This document shows, in pieces, positions 44,839 through 54,965 of a stretch of 64,000 nucleotides of DNA. The DNA comes from an uncultured PS1 clade bacterium. Its GTDB lineage: Bacteria > Pseudomonadota > Alphaproteobacteria > MED-G09. Numbering within the stretch: position 1 is the stretch's first letter; the number at the start of each line of letters is the position of its first letter. The translations under genes and the position numbers were made by a program. The stretch is from NCBI GenBank assembly GCA_902626605.1, contig CACOFZ010000004.1, positions 16,446 to 80,445 on the forward strand, written 5' to 3'. The notes under the pieces were generated by a model. It ran no database searches and was not told the origin of the DNA. It saw nothing but the letters and a program-made list of their open reading frames with translations.

Positions 44839-47175
44839 ATGAAGAGAGTATTTTTTTTTCTAGTCATTTTTTTTAATCTGAATTCATTAAAAAGTGAAGA
44901 AATAGCTAATTCAATTGAGGCAGATAAAATTGAGTATCTTAATTTGGATGGAAAAATAAAAGCTATCGGATCTGTAAAAATTACTCAAAATGATTATGAG
45001 TTGAATGCCGATGAAATTTCTTTTAATCAAAAAAATAATATTATTGAAGGAAATGGAAATATTACCTTAAAAAAAATTGGAGGTGAAAAAATCTTTGCCT
45101 CAAAAATTAAACTTTCATCAGATTTAAAAGATGGAATTATAGAAAACCCTACACTTCAAACTCCTGATGGAATAAATATTTCATCAGCTTATGCTATTAG
45201 AACAAACGGTAATTCGTTAATCTTAAAAAAAGGAATTTTTTCTCCTTGTAAAGTATGTAGCGATAAAAAACGGAAGTTATCATGGCAAATTAAAGCAAAT
45301 AGAATTATTTATGATGAGAAAGATCAAAATATTACTTATGAGGATGCAAGATTTGAATTATTTGGTATCCCAATCTTTTATGTTCCAATTGCAGCACATC
45401 CCTCTGAAAAAGTTAAAAGAAGAAGTGGTTTTTTAGCTCCAACACTTGGAAGCTCAGGAGATCTTGGTGCAGTTATAAGAATTCCTTATTTTTTCAATCT
45501 CTCCCCACACTATGATCTTACAATTACACCATGGATCGTTACCAAAGGTGCAGCAATAGTTGAAGGTGAATGGAGGCAGAGACTAAAAAGAGGAAGTATT
45601 AATTTTAGTGGAATTATTGCCTCCCCTAACGATCAATTTAAATCAAGAACCGTAAATATAAATGATGACTGGAAAGCAATAATTAATTCTCCCTTTAACA
45701 ACATTGAAGATTTGAGAAAAAATAACAAAAAATTAGTTTTTGAATATGATGATAATACTCATTCAATAAAAAATGTTGAAGTAGCAGAAATTAATGACTC
45801 CAGGCCATCATCAATTGGAGATGCTATTGGTTATGATTATAGGGGTTCATTTAGTGCATCAGGAAATTTTAAATTTGGAAATTGGAATTTAGATTTTAAT
45901 GGAACATTTGTATCAGATGATACTTTTTTAAGAAGATTTAATTTAAATGATGATACCGAAATAAAATCTTATCTATCATTAAACAGGAACTGGAAAAACG
46001 CTCAATTAGAGATAAATTCTCTTCATTTTTCATCGCTTTTACCTGAAAAAGATGGTTCAGAACCTTTAATTTTACCAGAAATAAAATTTCTTTGGGAACC
46101 TAAAAAAATTATATTTGGCGGTATTTCAACAATTAAATTAAACTCTATAGGGATCATTAGAAAAACTGACGGAAATACTTACAGAATCTCAAGTTCTTTG
46201 GATTGGAATAGAAATTTCATTCATGAAAGTGGCAGTATTTTTAAACTTAACATGAATTTTAGAGGAGATTTATACAATACCTCAAAAAAATGGACACCAA
46301 ACAACTCAACAAGAAGATTGCAATCAAATCCTTTTGGAATAGATCAAAATATTTACCGTCTTTTACCATCAATTAGTTTAGAATGGAGGCTCCCATTAAA
46401 AAATACTTCATCCGATACTATAATTGAACCAATTATTCAATTATCATACTCATCAGATGATAAAAAAAATTACAAAATACCCAATGAGGATAGCATTGGG
46501 TTTGAATTAAACTCTCATAATATTTTTGCAAAAAACAGAATGCCTGGTCTTGATTTATGGGAAAAAGGTGGAAGGGTTAATTATGGTTTTAAATTATCTC
46601 ACTTTTTTAATAAAGAAGGTATTTTTACAAGCACGGTTGGACAAAGTTATAAATTCAAAAACCCTGAATTTTTCGATAAAGGCTCAGGCTTAGAAAAAAA
46701 ATTATCAGATTTTATTGTAGATATTTTATTTAAACCAAATAAAGAAATTACTTTCTCCTACAGAGGAAGGTTAGATGAAAATAATATTGATCTCAGAAGA
46801 TCAGAGTTTGATATGTTAATAAATTATGAAAAATGGGGAATTCGAGCTGGTCATGTTTTATTGAATAATATTGAAATTCTTAATTTTGAACAACAGAGGG
46901 AATTGCGCTTTGCTAGTTTTATAAATATCACTGAAAGATGGTTGATACAGTCAGCTATACGTTATGATGAAATTTCAAAAAAATCTTTAAACAATAGAAT
47001 ATCTCTAGTTTATATTGACGATTGTATATCTTTTGAAATAGGATTTAGAAGAAAATTCTCTGAATATAGAGATCTTAAGCCATCTAATTCGTTTATGATT
47101 AAATTTAATGTATTTACATTTGGGGGTGGAACGTTAAATAGTTCAGATCGTATTTCAAAATTGTGGGATAATTAA
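44839..47175 (+). CDS. lptD: LptD, outer-membrane LPS assembly protein
   Basis: LptD, with LptE, inserts LPS into the outer leaflet. The 778-aa protein begins with a signal peptide (about residues 1-18). An LptA-like periplasmic beta-jellyroll (about 25-130) is followed by the 26-strand barrel of LptD, with typical RRSGFLAPTLGSSGDLG near 195. CKVC near residue 137 and YIDDCISFEIGFRRKF near the end supply the cysteines that form the disulfides needed for assembly. Directly abuts lptG and is followed 18 bases later by surA, its assembly chaperone. Confidence 0.95.
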   Translation: MKRVFFFLVIFFNLNSLKSEEIANSIEADKIEYLNLDGKIKAIGSVKITQNDYELNADEISFNQKNNIIEGNGNITLKKIGGEKIFASKIKLSSDLKDGIIENPTLQTPDGINISSAYAIRTNGNSLILKKGIFSPCKVCSDKKRKLSWQIKANRIIYDEKDQNITYEDARFELFGIPIFYVPIAAHPSEKVKRRSGFLAPTLGSSGDLGAVIRIPYFFNLSPHYDLTITPWIVTKGAAIVEGEWRQRLKRGSINFSGIIASPNDQFKSRTVNINDDWKAIINSPFNNIEDLRKNNKKLVFEYDDNTHSIKNVEVAEINDSRPSSIGDAIGYDYRGSFSASGNFKFGNWNLDFNGTFVSDDTFLRRFNLNDDTEIKSYLSLNRNWKNAQLEINSLHFSSLLPEKDGSEPLILPEIKFLWEPKKIIFGGISTIKLNSIGIIRKTDGNTYRISSSLDWNRNFIHESGSIFKLNMNFRGDLYNTSKKWTPNNSTRRLQSNPFGIDQNIYRLLPSISLEWRLPLKNTSSDTIIEPIIQLSYSSDDKKNYKIPNEDSIGFELNSHNIFAKNRMPGLDLWEKGGRVNYGFKLSHFFNKEGIFTSTVGQSYKFKNPEFFDKGSGLEKKLSDFIVDILFKPNKEITFSYRGRLDENNIDLRRSEFDMLINYEKWGIRAGHVLLNNIEILNFEQQRELRFASFINITERWLIQSAIRYDEISKKSLNNRISLVYIDDCISFEIGFRRKFSEYRDLKPSNSFMIKFNVFTFGGGTLNSSDRISKLWDN

Positions 47176-47193
47176 AATTTTTTAGGTAAAACA

Positions 47194-48426
47194 ATGATAA
47201 AAAAAATTAAATATATATTTTTAATATTTTTTTTAATTGCGAATTTTAATGATAATTTGAAAAGTCAGGATATTCAAGCTATTGCGGTAATTGTGAATGA
47301 TGAAGTGATATCAAGATATGACGTTAATCAAAGAGTAAGGTTAATTTTAGTCACATCAGGAATACCAGCCACTGAAGAAAATGTTAAAAGAATTGAAGAA
47401 CAAGCAATTAAAGCATTGATTGATGAAAAAATACAAATACAAGAAGCAATTAAGTTAGAAGTACCAGAATCGCCTGATGAAATTAACCTGATGTTAGAAA
47501 ATATTGCTAGGGGCAATCAAACTACAGCTGAAGGGATCTTGGAGTCTATTACTAGTCAAGGTGTAAATTCTGAAACTCTTTTAAATCAGATAAAATCTGA
47601 ACTTTTATGGAATAAAATTGTTAGAGGTCGATTTAGCTCTTACATAAATATAAGTGATGAAGAAGTAAATATTATCTATGATAGAACAATTCAAAATATT
47701 AATAACTCACAATATGATATTTCAGAAATTTTTATTGGTTTTGAGAATGAATCTGAAGAAAAAGATGCTAAAGAACTGACAGAAAGGTTAACTGAACAAT
47801 TGAAAAATAATATTGCATTTGAACCGGTAGCACAACAATTCAGTCAAGCCCCATCATCCGGTCAAGGTGGTTTTATAGGCTGGGTGTCCGAAGGACAATT
47901 AGATCCAGATATAATTTCAAATATTAAAAATTTAGAAGTTGGTTCAGTTTCAAATCCTATAAAAACTATAAACGGCTATTATATCATCAAGTTAAATGGG
48001 AAATCTGAAGAAGGTGGAAAAAATCCCATGAAAAATCAATATGACTTAATTTCAGTATCTTTTAATATCGAGGATAAGGCCATGGCTAAAGATTTTTCTG
48101 ATAATTTCATGTCTTGTAAAAGACTAGATGGTCTTCTAGAAAATTATAATCAAAAAGAGGTAAACATTATTGGAAAAAGGCTTCTTCAAGAGTTGCCAAA
48201 AGAACTTCATAAAGAACTTTTAAAGAAAAATGCTGGGAATGCATTGTCCCCAAGATTTTCTGAAGAAAATATTGATATTATATTAATTTGTGATCGCAAA
48301 GATGATATCGGAATTCAGGTAAATAGAGATGTAATTGAAGATAATATTTATTCACAAAAAATGGGTATGATGTCTAGAAGACATCTTCGTGATTTACGTA
48401 GAGATGCTGTCATTGAATACCGATAA
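47194..48426 (+). CDS. surA: SurA-like periplasmic chaperone with one parvulin domain
   Basis: SurA escorts outer-membrane proteins, including LptD, through the periplasm. The 410-aa protein has a signal peptide (about 1-24), an N-terminal SurA domain (IAVIVNDEVISRYDVNQR near 30), and one parvulin-type PPIase domain (about 175-270, QAPSSGQGGFIGWVSEGQL). E. coli SurA has two such domains; single-domain forms are common in alphaproteobacteria. The C-terminal region (about 285-410) contains a Cys-bearing LICDRKDD segment. Overlaps the start of pdxA by 23 bases. Confidence 0.9.
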   Translation: MIKKIKYIFLIFFLIANFNDNLKSQDIQAIAVIVNDEVISRYDVNQRVRLILVTSGIPATEENVKRIEEQAIKALIDEKIQIQEAIKLEVPESPDEINLMLENIARGNQTTAEGILESITSQGVNSETLLNQIKSELLWNKIVRGRFSSYINISDEEVNIIYDRTIQNINNSQYDISEIFIGFENESEEKDAKELTERLTEQLKNNIAFEPVAQQFSQAPSSGQGGFIGWVSEGQLDPDIISNIKNLEVGSVSNPIKTINGYYIIKLNGKSEEGGKNPMKNQYDLISVSFNIEDKAMAKDFSDNFMSCKRLDGLLENYNQKEVNIIGKRLLQELPKELHKELLKKNAGNALSPRFSEENIDIILICDRKDDIGIQVNRDVIEDNIYSQKMGMMSRRHLRDLRRDAVIEYR

Positions 48427-49417
48427 GAAAAATCTTCCGATAGCTATTACTATGGGCGATCCATCTGGAATTAATAGTGAAATAATTCTTAAAGCATTTA
48501 ATAAGATAAGCAATAATAAAGAAATAGATTTTTTTATAATTTGTGATCCAAGCTGGATAAAAAAATCAAAAAAAATTTTTAATATCAATGTTCCATTAAA
48601 TATTATTTCTAAAGAAATTAATATTAAGCAAAATAAACTAAACATACTACCAATTAAAAATAAGGTTTTTTCAAACTTAGGGTCTCCTGATAAAAAAAAT
48701 AATAGAGCTATTATGGAGTCTCTTAACACCTCAATTAATCTTGCAAAAAATAATAAAGTATGTGGAATTGTTACTCTTCCAATTTATAAAAAAAATCTAA
48801 TGGAAGGTAGATCAAGCTTTACAGGTCATACAGAGTATCTTGCAGAAAAGGATAATGGTGAGTCATTAATGATTTTAATGTCAAAAGATTTAAAAGTTGC
48901 AACAATAACTACTCATATTCCGATATCAAAGGTTTCAAAGTCACTTACAAGAAAAAAAATTTCTCAAAAAATAAAAATTCTTCACAAAAGTCTCAGAAGG
49001 GATTTTAATATTAAAAATCCAAAAATAGCTGTTTCATCACTTAATCCTCACTCTGGAGAAGAAGGTAGTATTGGAAAAGAAGAGGTAAAAATAATTATAC
49101 CTTGTATAAATAGTTTTAAGGAAATGGGTATGAAAATTGAGGGTCCATTGCCTGCTGATACACTTTTCTATAAAAAAAACTTAAATAAATTTGATGCAAG
49201 GATTTGTATGTTTCACGATCAAGCCTTAATACCTCTGAAGACAATAGATTTTTATGGAGGAATTAATTTTACTGCTGGATTATCCTTTGTGAGAACTTCC
49301 CCTGATCATGGAACAGCTTTTAATTTAGCTGGAAAAAATAAAGCAAATCCTAAAAGTCTTATATATGCAATAAAACAGGCTTTCATAATTTCAAAAAATA
49401 GAAAAATAGATGAATAG
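48404..49417 (+). CDS. pdxA: 4-hydroxythreonine-4-phosphate dehydrogenase
   Basis: PdxA oxidises 4-phosphohydroxy-L-threonine in the DXP-dependent vitamin B6 pathway. Starting at ATG 48404 gives 337 aa; a GTG at 48389 is also in frame. AITMGDPSGINSEI near residue 16 and TGHTEYLAE near 137 are family motifs; metal-binding and catalytic residues are in ARICMFHDQALIPLK (near 262) and RTSPDHGTAFNLAG (near 300). Begins inside surA and overlaps ksgA by eight bases, keeping the surA-pdxA-ksgA order of E. coli. Confidence 0.95.
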   Translation: MLSLNTDKKNLPIAITMGDPSGINSEIILKAFNKISNNKEIDFFIICDPSWIKKSKKIFNINVPLNIISKEINIKQNKLNILPIKNKVFSNLGSPDKKNNRAIMESLNTSINLAKNNKVCGIVTLPIYKKNLMEGRSSFTGHTEYLAEKDNGESLMILMSKDLKVATITTHIPISKVSKSLTRKKISQKIKILHKSLRRDFNIKNPKIAVSSLNPHSGEEGSIGKEEVKIIIPCINSFKEMGMKIEGPLPADTLFYKKNLNKFDARICMFHDQALIPLKTIDFYGGINFTAGLSFVRTSPDHGTAFNLAGKNKANPKSLIYAIKQAFIISKNRKIDE

Positions 49418-50240
49418 CGGTAATGATACTCTTAAAAATATTCTTAAAAAATATGATTTAAAGGCTAAAAAAAAATTTGGTCAAAATTTTTTGCATGACA
49501 AAAATATAATAAATCAAATAGTAAGGTCTTCATCATGTGAAAACAATTATGTCGTTGAAGTAGGTCCTGGCCCAGGTTTACTAACAAATGCTATTTTAAA
49601 GAAAAATGTTAAGAAAGTTTTGGTTATTGAAACTGACAAAACCTTTCTTCCTATTTTAGAAAAATTTAAAGAAAATCATTCAAAATTTGATTTTATAATA
49701 AACGATATTCTTAAAATTGATTTAGATAAAATTATCAATGATAAATATTCTGTAATTTCAAACTTACCTTACAATATATCAGTTCCTTTTATTATTTCTT
49801 TAATAGAAAAAGAACATCCAGTTAAATGGGAAAAACTTACCCTTACTGTTCAGAAAGAAGTTGCGGACAGAATGATGGCAAAAATAAATACCAAACAATA
49901 TGGAAGATTGAGTGTTTTAACTCAATGGAGGTGTAAAATCGTTAAAATATGCGAAATTAAGCCAACATGTTTTATTCCGCCTCCTAAAGTTTTATCATCC
50001 GTAATTTCAATAGAACCAAAAAATGATATAAAAGCTCCATTGGTAAAAAATTTTCAAAAAATAGTCTCGCATGCTTTTGGTTTTAGAAGAAAAACACTTA
50101 AAAAAAGTTTATCAAATTTAGATGTTGATATTAATCAACTTGCTGATTTATGTGGAATTGATCTAGGGCTAAGAGCACAAAATTTAAGTATAGATGATTT
50201 TAGTAATTTAGCAGTTGGATATGAAAAACTCTCAAAGTAA
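49410..50240 (+). CDS. ksgA: 16S rRNA (adenine1518/1519-N6) dimethyltransferase
   Basis: KsgA dimethylates two adenines near the 3' end of 16S rRNA during late 30S maturation. 276 aa. KKFGQNFLHDKNIINQI near residue 16 is the family N-terminal loop, VVEVGPGPGLLTNAIL near 48 binds S-adenosylmethionine, and NLPYNISVPFI near 116 is the catalytic motif IV. Ends inside the convergent gmk gene (nine-base overlap). The last gene of the LPS/SurA operon. Confidence 0.97.
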   Translation: MNSGNDTLKNILKKYDLKAKKKFGQNFLHDKNIINQIVRSSSCENNYVVEVGPGPGLLTNAILKKNVKKVLVIETDKTFLPILEKFKENHSKFDFIINDILKIDLDKIINDKYSVISNLPYNISVPFIISLIEKEHPVKWEKLTLTVQKEVADRMMAKINTKQYGRLSVLTQWRCKIVKICEIKPTCFIPPPKVLSSVISIEPKNDIKAPLVKNFQKIVSHAFGFRRKTLKKSLSNLDVDINQLADLCGIDLGLRAQNLSIDDFSNLAVGYEKLSK

Positions 50241-50876
50241 ATCATCCCTTAAAGATTTTATCATATATTGAATTTTATTTTGTCTCGTTCTTTTTAATCC
50301 TTCAGCAATAAGGATAGAGTTAATTCTTTTTATGCTTTCACTAAAATTTTCGTTAATAATAATATAATCATATTCTGCGTAGTGGCTAATTTCGTCGGAA
50401 GCCTTAGACATTCTTTTTTTTACTGTATCTTCGGTATCTTGATTTCTTTTTAATAATCTTTTCTCTAATTCTTCTGCAGAGGGAGGTAAAACAAAGATTT
50501 TAACTAAATCTTCTTGTACAGAATTCATTAATTGTTGAGTTCCTTGCCAATCAATGTCAAAAAGAATATCTTTTCCTTCTTCAAGTGCATTCATTACAGG
50601 TTGTTTTGGAGTTCCGTAATAATAATCAAAAACTTGAGCATGTTCTAAAAATTCACCTTTATTAAGCATTTCAATAAATTTTTCGTTACTTACAAAAAAA
50701 TAATCATTTTCATTAACCTCTAATGGCCTTGGAGGTCTGGTTGTATAAGATATTGATAAGAATAAATTTTTATTTTCTTTTAACAACTCTCTGGATAAAG
50801 AGGTTTTTCCTGCCCCTGAGGGTGAAGATAAAACAATCATCATTCCTCTTCTATCTTTATTTTGATTACCTTTCAT
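50232..50876 (-). CDS. gmk: Guanylate kinase
   Basis: Phosphorylates GMP to GDP. 214 aa. The P-loop SSPSGAGKTSLSREL is near residue 17, and the GMP-binding region SYTTRPPRPLEVNENDYFFV near 43. The lid and KRNQDTEDTVKKRMSKA segment near 140 are typical. It lies four bases after fabF on the same strand. The region fabF-mltG-yicC-gmk seen in many proteobacteria is condensed here to fabF-gmk. Confidence 0.97.
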   Translation of the reverse strand: MKGNQNKDRRGMMIVLSSPSGAGKTSLSRELLKENKNLFLSISYTTRPPRPLEVNENDYFFVSNEKFIEMLNKGEFLEHAQVFDYYYGTPKQPVMNALEEGKDILFDIDWQGTQQLMNSVQEDLVKIFVLPPSAEELEKRLLKRNQDTEDTVKKRMSKASDEISHYAEYDYIIINENFSESIKRINSILIAEGLKRTRQNKIQYMIKSLRDDLL

Positions 50877-50880
50877 GCAT

Positions 50881-52155
50881 TTAATTATAATGATGAGAAA
50901 AGATTAGGGAAGCATTAGTTCCTCCAAATCCAAAAGAATTTGACAATACTGCCTTTATTTCTCTCTCTTTTGCAATATGTGGAACCAAATCAATTTTAGT
51001 TTCTAGAGATGGATTATCTAAATTTATTGTAGGGGGAATAATATTTTCATTCATTGCCATAACGCTAAAAACAGCTTCAATTGCTCCAGCGGCTCCTAAT
51101 AAATGACCTGTAGATGATTTTGTTGATGACATTGATAATCCGTCTATAGCGCTATCAAAAGCTCTTTCTACAGCTCTTAATTCAATCTCATCCCCTAAAG
51201 GTGTAGAAGTTCCATGAGCATTAACATAATTAATTTCTTCTCTGCTTATCCCAGCGTCATCAATAGCCATTAAAATTGATCTATAAGCTCCATCACCATC
51301 CTCTGATGGAGAAGTTATATGAAAAGCATCACCAGATACACCATAACCTTTGAACTCACCATATATTTTTGCATTTCTTGAAAGAGCATGATCCAGCTCC
51401 TCTAAAACTAAAAAACCAGCACCCTCACCCATAACAAAGCCATCTCTGTCTTTATCGTATGGTCTTGATGCTTTCTCTGGAGTATCGTTAAAGTTTGTAC
51501 TTAATGCTCTACTGGCTGAAAATCCAGCCATCCCAATTGGACAAATTGCTGCTTCAGCGCCACCAACTAACATAATATCTGCTTTATTATTTTTTATCAT
51601 TTGCGCACCCTCTCCTATTGAATGAGAGCCTGAGGCACAAGCAGTTACTGCCGCCAAGTTAGGGCCTTTTAAATTATTTTTAATTGAAATTTGACCAGCA
51701 GCTAAATTAATTAAAGCACCAGGAATAAAAAACGGGCTAACTTTTCTAGGCCCTTTTTCATTAAGAAGGAGAGCTGTTTTTTCAATACTTGCTAATCCAC
51801 CTATTCCAGAACCAACTCCTACACCTGCACGAAAATTATCTTCATCAGTTTGAGGTTTCCATCCACTATCTTTAAGGGCCATTTCAGCAGCAGCAATGCC
51901 ATATAAAATAAATGTATCAACTTTCTTTTGATCTTTTTGAGAGATCCAATCATTCGCATTAAAAGATCCATCATTAGCAATTAATCCTTCTCCTAATGGA
52001 ACCTCACAAGCAATTCTACATGGATAGCCAGTTGAATCAAATTTTGAAATAGTTGAAGCACCAGATTTTCCTGAAATTAAATTTTTCCAGCTAGAATTTA
52101 AATCTCCACCAAGAGGAGTTACAGCACCTAACCCAGTAATTACTACTTTACGCAA
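50881..52155 (-). CDS. fabF: Beta-ketoacyl-[acyl-carrier-protein] synthase II
   Basis: Condenses acyl-ACP with malonyl-ACP in fatty-acid elongation. 424 aa, with an N-terminal MRKVVITGLGAVTPLGGD. The nucleophile Cys is in VTACASGSHSIGEGA near residue 170, and the catalytic His residues are in NAHGTSTPLGDEIE near 315 and SSTGHLLGAAGAIE near 352. Directly downstream of acpP (22-base gap). fabD and fabG are further upstream on the same strand, so the fab cluster reads fabD-fabG-acpP-fabF. Confidence 0.97.
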   Translation of the reverse strand: MRKVVITGLGAVTPLGGDLNSSWKNLISGKSGASTISKFDSTGYPCRIACEVPLGEGLIANDGSFNANDWISQKDQKKVDTFILYGIAAAEMALKDSGWKPQTDEDNFRAGVGVGSGIGGLASIEKTALLLNEKGPRKVSPFFIPGALINLAAGQISIKNNLKGPNLAAVTACASGSHSIGEGAQMIKNNKADIMLVGGAEAAICPIGMAGFSASRALSTNFNDTPEKASRPYDKDRDGFVMGEGAGFLVLEELDHALSRNAKIYGEFKGYGVSGDAFHITSPSEDGDGAYRSILMAIDDAGISREEINYVNAHGTSTPLGDEIELRAVERAFDSAIDGLSMSSTKSSTGHLLGAAGAIEAVFSVMAMNENIIPPTINLDNPSLETKIDLVPHIAKEREIKAVLSNSFGFGGTNASLIFSHHYN

Positions 52156-52177
52156 TTAATTGTACCAGCTTTTAATT

Positions 52178-52414
52178 TTAATTTTTGGCAGAGTCTATAA
52201 AGTTAATAGCATCTCCAACTGAGAGTATAGTTTCAGCTGCATCATCAGGTATTTCGATACCAAATTCTTCCTCAAAAGCCATTACAAGCTCAACCGTATC
52301 TAAACTATCAGCACCAAGATCTTCTATAAAGCTCGCTGAGGCAGTAACTTTATCAGCCTCTACCCCTAAATGCTCAACTACAATTGCTTGGACTTTTTCT
52401 AGTGTATCACTCAT
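52178..52414 (-). CDS. acpP: Acyl carrier protein
   Basis: Carries growing acyl chains on a 4'-phosphopantetheine. The 78-aa acidic protein has the modified Ser in [19 protein letters not shown] near residue 37. The preceding gap to fabG is 116 bases, which is AT-rich, and may hold a promoter, matching the common need to express AcpP more than its neighbours. Confidence 0.98.
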   Translation of the reverse strand: MSDTLEKVQAIVVEHLGVEADKVTASASFIEDLGADSLDTVELVMAFEEEFGIEIPDDAAETILSVGDAINFIDSAKN

Positions 52415-52530
52415 TTTATATTCCCTTTTTTTATTTATAATTTAATTTAATTTATTAATATTGAATTAATACAATGCGACTTAGCATATTGGAACAAGTA
52501 ATACAATAATCTGTTTAAATGAGCCAATAA

Positions 52531-53268
52531 TTAAATCATCAACATTCCGCCATTAATATGTATAGTCTGGCCAGTAATATAGCTAGCTTTGTCTGAAGCT
52601 AAAAAACATACAGCCCCAGCAATATCATCTGGTTTACCTAATCTACCAACACTAATTGACTTCAAAATATCCTCTCTTCTGTCATCACTTAACTCTGCAG
52701 TCATATTTGTTTCAATGAATCCTGGGGCTATACTATTAACTGTGATTGATCTTGAACCAACTTCTTGAGCAAGTGATTTGGACATTGCTATTATCCCTGC
52801 CTTTGATGCGGAATAATTTGATTGACCTGCTCCTCCTGCAACTCCTATTACTGAAGTAATATTAATAATTCTACCATATCTTCTTTTAATCATTCCTTTT
52901 ATCAATAGTTTTGTAAGTTTAAAAATTGAATTTAAGTTTATATTTATAACCTCATTCCAATCATCTTCAGACATTCTCATAAATAAATTATCTTTAGTAA
53001 TTCCAGCATTATTAACCAAAATATCTATCTGACCCATAATTTCCTGGGCTTGATATGCTAGATTGTTAATTCCTTCAGAATTTGAAAGATCGGATATAAT
53101 TATTGGACAATTTACTCCAATAATTTTTTGTATATTTTCAAGTTCTGATTTATTCCTTCCTGTTAAGCATAGGTCTGCTCCACTTGATGATAACTCTAGA
53201 GCAATAGCTTTTCCAATCCCGCCACTTGCTCCTGTAACCAAAACTTTTCTTCCTTTTAAATCCATCAT
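52531..53268 (-). CDS. fabG: 3-oxoacyl-[acyl-carrier-protein] reductase
   Basis: NADPH-dependent ketoreductase of fatty-acid elongation. 245 aa, or 244 from the second Met codon. The Rossmann motif VTGASGGIGKAIA is near residue 12, NNAGITKDN near 88, and the catalytic Ser-Tyr-Lys is in ITSVIGVAGGAGQSNYSASKAG (Y and K near 151-155). ITVNSIAPGFIETNM near 177 is typical FabG. Located 10 bases after fabD. Forms the core fab cluster. Confidence 0.97.
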   Translation of the reverse strand: MMDLKGRKVLVTGASGGIGKAIALELSSSGADLCLTGRNKSELENIQKIIGVNCPIIISDLSNSEGINNLAYQAQEIMGQIDILVNNAGITKDNLFMRMSEDDWNEVININLNSIFKLTKLLIKGMIKRRYGRIINITSVIGVAGGAGQSNYSASKAGIIAMSKSLAQEVGSRSITVNSIAPGFIETNMTAELSDDRREDILKSISVGRLGKPDDIAGAVCFLASDKASYITGQTIHINGGMLMI

Positions 53269-53277
53269 TTATAATCC

Positions 53278-54210
53278 TTAAAAATCTAATTCTAGAAGCA
53301 GACTTTCTACTGATTCTTTATTCCCAGCAGACTTTCTTTTAAAAGACGGACAACTTCTTTTAGCTAGGTTGGATAATACGGAGCCACTTCCAATTTCGTA
53401 AAACTCTTTAACACCTAAATCAAGAAATTTAATCATTGTCTCTCTCCATCTTACCATTTCGGTTACCTGATTCACCAGATTATTCTTTATTAGATTTTCA
53501 TCACTAGAAAAATCTACAGTAACATTTGATATAACAGGTATATCAGGACTATCTAGTTTAATAGTAGATAATGTTTTTTCCATAATATCTTGCGCAGATC
53601 TCATTAAAGGGCAATGGAATGGAGCGCTTACAGGAAGCTTCATAGCTTTTCTTGCACCGTTTTCTTTAAAAATTTCTAGTGAACTTTTAATACTTTCTTT
53701 TAGGCCTGATAAAACAACTTGGCCGTCAGCATTATCATTTGCAATAAAAACATTATCTTGTAGTTTATTTCTAGAGATTATTTCTTCAATTTGATCAATA
53801 TTTAAACCTAGAATTGCTGCCATTGAACCTTTATTTTTGCCAACAGATCTCTGCATAGCTTTTCCTCTCACCTTTAAAGTTAACGCAGCATCCTTTATTG
53901 AAAAACTATTTGAGGCTGTTAAAGCTGTATATTCTCCTAGAGAATGCCCAGCAGAAACACCAGATAGCTCAAAACCACGCTTTTTTAAAATTTTTATAAC
54001 AGCAATGCTTACGGCCATTAGAGCAGGTTGAGTGTTTTCAGTTAAAATTAATTCTTCCTCGGGACCTTCAAACATAATTTTAGATAAGTTTTGTTCTAAG
54101 GTATCATCGATTTCCTCAAAAACATGTTTTGCTTCAGGAAACGATTCTGATAAATCCAAGCCCATACCAACATATTGACTACCTTGGCCTGGAAAAACAA
54201 ATGCTTTCAT
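53278..54210 (-). CDS. fabD: Malonyl-CoA:ACP transacylase
   Basis: Loads malonate from malonyl-CoA onto ACP. 310 aa, starting FVFPGQGSQYVGMG. The catalytic Ser is in AGHSLGEYTAL near residue 91 and the catalytic His in SAPFHCPLMRSA near 200; the Arg in VRGKAMQRSVG near 117 is also conserved. It opens the fab cluster, with an A/T-rich 124-base gap to the divergent rpsF. Ribosome binding site AGGAGG precedes the ATG. Confidence 0.97.
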   Translation of the reverse strand: MKAFVFPGQGSQYVGMGLDLSESFPEAKHVFEEIDDTLEQNLSKIMFEGPEEELILTENTQPALMAVSIAVIKILKKRGFELSGVSAGHSLGEYTALTASNSFSIKDAALTLKVRGKAMQRSVGKNKGSMAAILGLNIDQIEEIISRNKLQDNVFIANDNADGQVVLSGLKESIKSSLEIFKENGARKAMKLPVSAPFHCPLMRSAQDIMEKTLSTIKLDSPDIPVISNVTVDFSSDENLIKNNLVNQVTEMVRWRETMIKFLDLGVKEFYEIGSGSVLSNLAKRSCPSFKRKSAGNKESVESLLLELDF

Positions 54211-54334
54211 CTTGAAACCTCCTTTTTTTTTATATTAAAAATAAATAATCAATATATTACAAGCTTGCAAATTTTAGCTTAATACATTAAGAACTCCATA
54301 GTTTTTAATTTAAATATTTTTATGAAGGGATAAT

Positions 54335-54697
54335 ATGCCATATTACGAGCATGTATTTATAACTAGACCTGAAATAGCTCCTCAACAGGTAGAAAATCTT
54401 GTTGAAGAAATAAAGACAGTTATTAAAGATAATGGTGGTAAATCAGTTTACACAGAATATTGGGGTCTAAGAGACCTTGCATATAAAATCAAAAAGAGTG
54501 AGCGAGGCCATTACTCCTTAATTAGAATTGATAGCCCAAGCTCTGCAATACATGAATTGGAAAGAATTCAAAAACTTAATGAAGATGTTCTTCGTTATTT
54601 AACCATTAAAACTGATGACCTAAGTGAAGAGTCATCACCAATTATGAAAGCCTCTTTGAAAAAAGAAGGCTCATATAGTTCTTCCAAAGGCTCCTAA
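54335..54697 (+). CDS. rpsF: 30S ribosomal protein S6
   Basis: S6 binds the central domain of 16S rRNA together with S18. The 120-aa protein starts [19 protein letters not shown] and contains [19 protein letters not shown] near residue 43, the typical S6 core. The C-terminal 25 residues are Ser/Lys-rich. Heads the rpsF-rpsR-rplI-dnaB operon, divergent from fabD. Ribosome binding site GAAGGGA is close to the ATG. Confidence 0.98.
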   Translation: MPYYEHVFITRPEIAPQQVENLVEEIKTVIKDNGGKSVYTEYWGLRDLAYKIKKSERGHYSLIRIDSPSSAIHELERIQKLNEDVLRYLTIKTDDLSEESSPIMKASLKKEGSYSSSKGS

Positions 54698-54699
54698 TT

Positions 54700-54960
54700 A
54701 TGAATAATTCAATACCAAATATTACTCAAATACCAACAAAAAGACCTTTTCTTCGTAGGAAAAAAACCTGTCCTTTTTCAGGAGATAAATCACCTAAAAT
54801 TGATTATAAAGACACAAAATTATTAAAAAAATATCTTTCTGAGAGAGGAAAGATGATCCCAAGTAGAATTACTGCTGTTTCAGCAAAAAAACAAAGAGAA
54901 TTGGCAAGAGCTATTAAGAGATCAAGATATATTGCTCTTATACCATATCAAATGGATTAA
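54700..54960 (+). CDS. rpsR: 30S ribosomal protein S18
   Basis: Forms a heterodimer with S6 on the small subunit platform. 86 aa, basic. [20 protein letters not shown] near residue 19 and the conserved [20 protein letters not shown] segment near 48, with ending [12 protein letters not shown], are standard. Two bases after rpsF, six before rplI. Confidence 0.98.
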   Translation: MNNSIPNITQIPTKRPFLRRKKTCPFSGDKSPKIDYKDTKLLKKYLSERGKMIPSRITAVSAKKQRELARAIKRSRYIALIPYQMD

Positions 54961-54965
54961 TCGAA

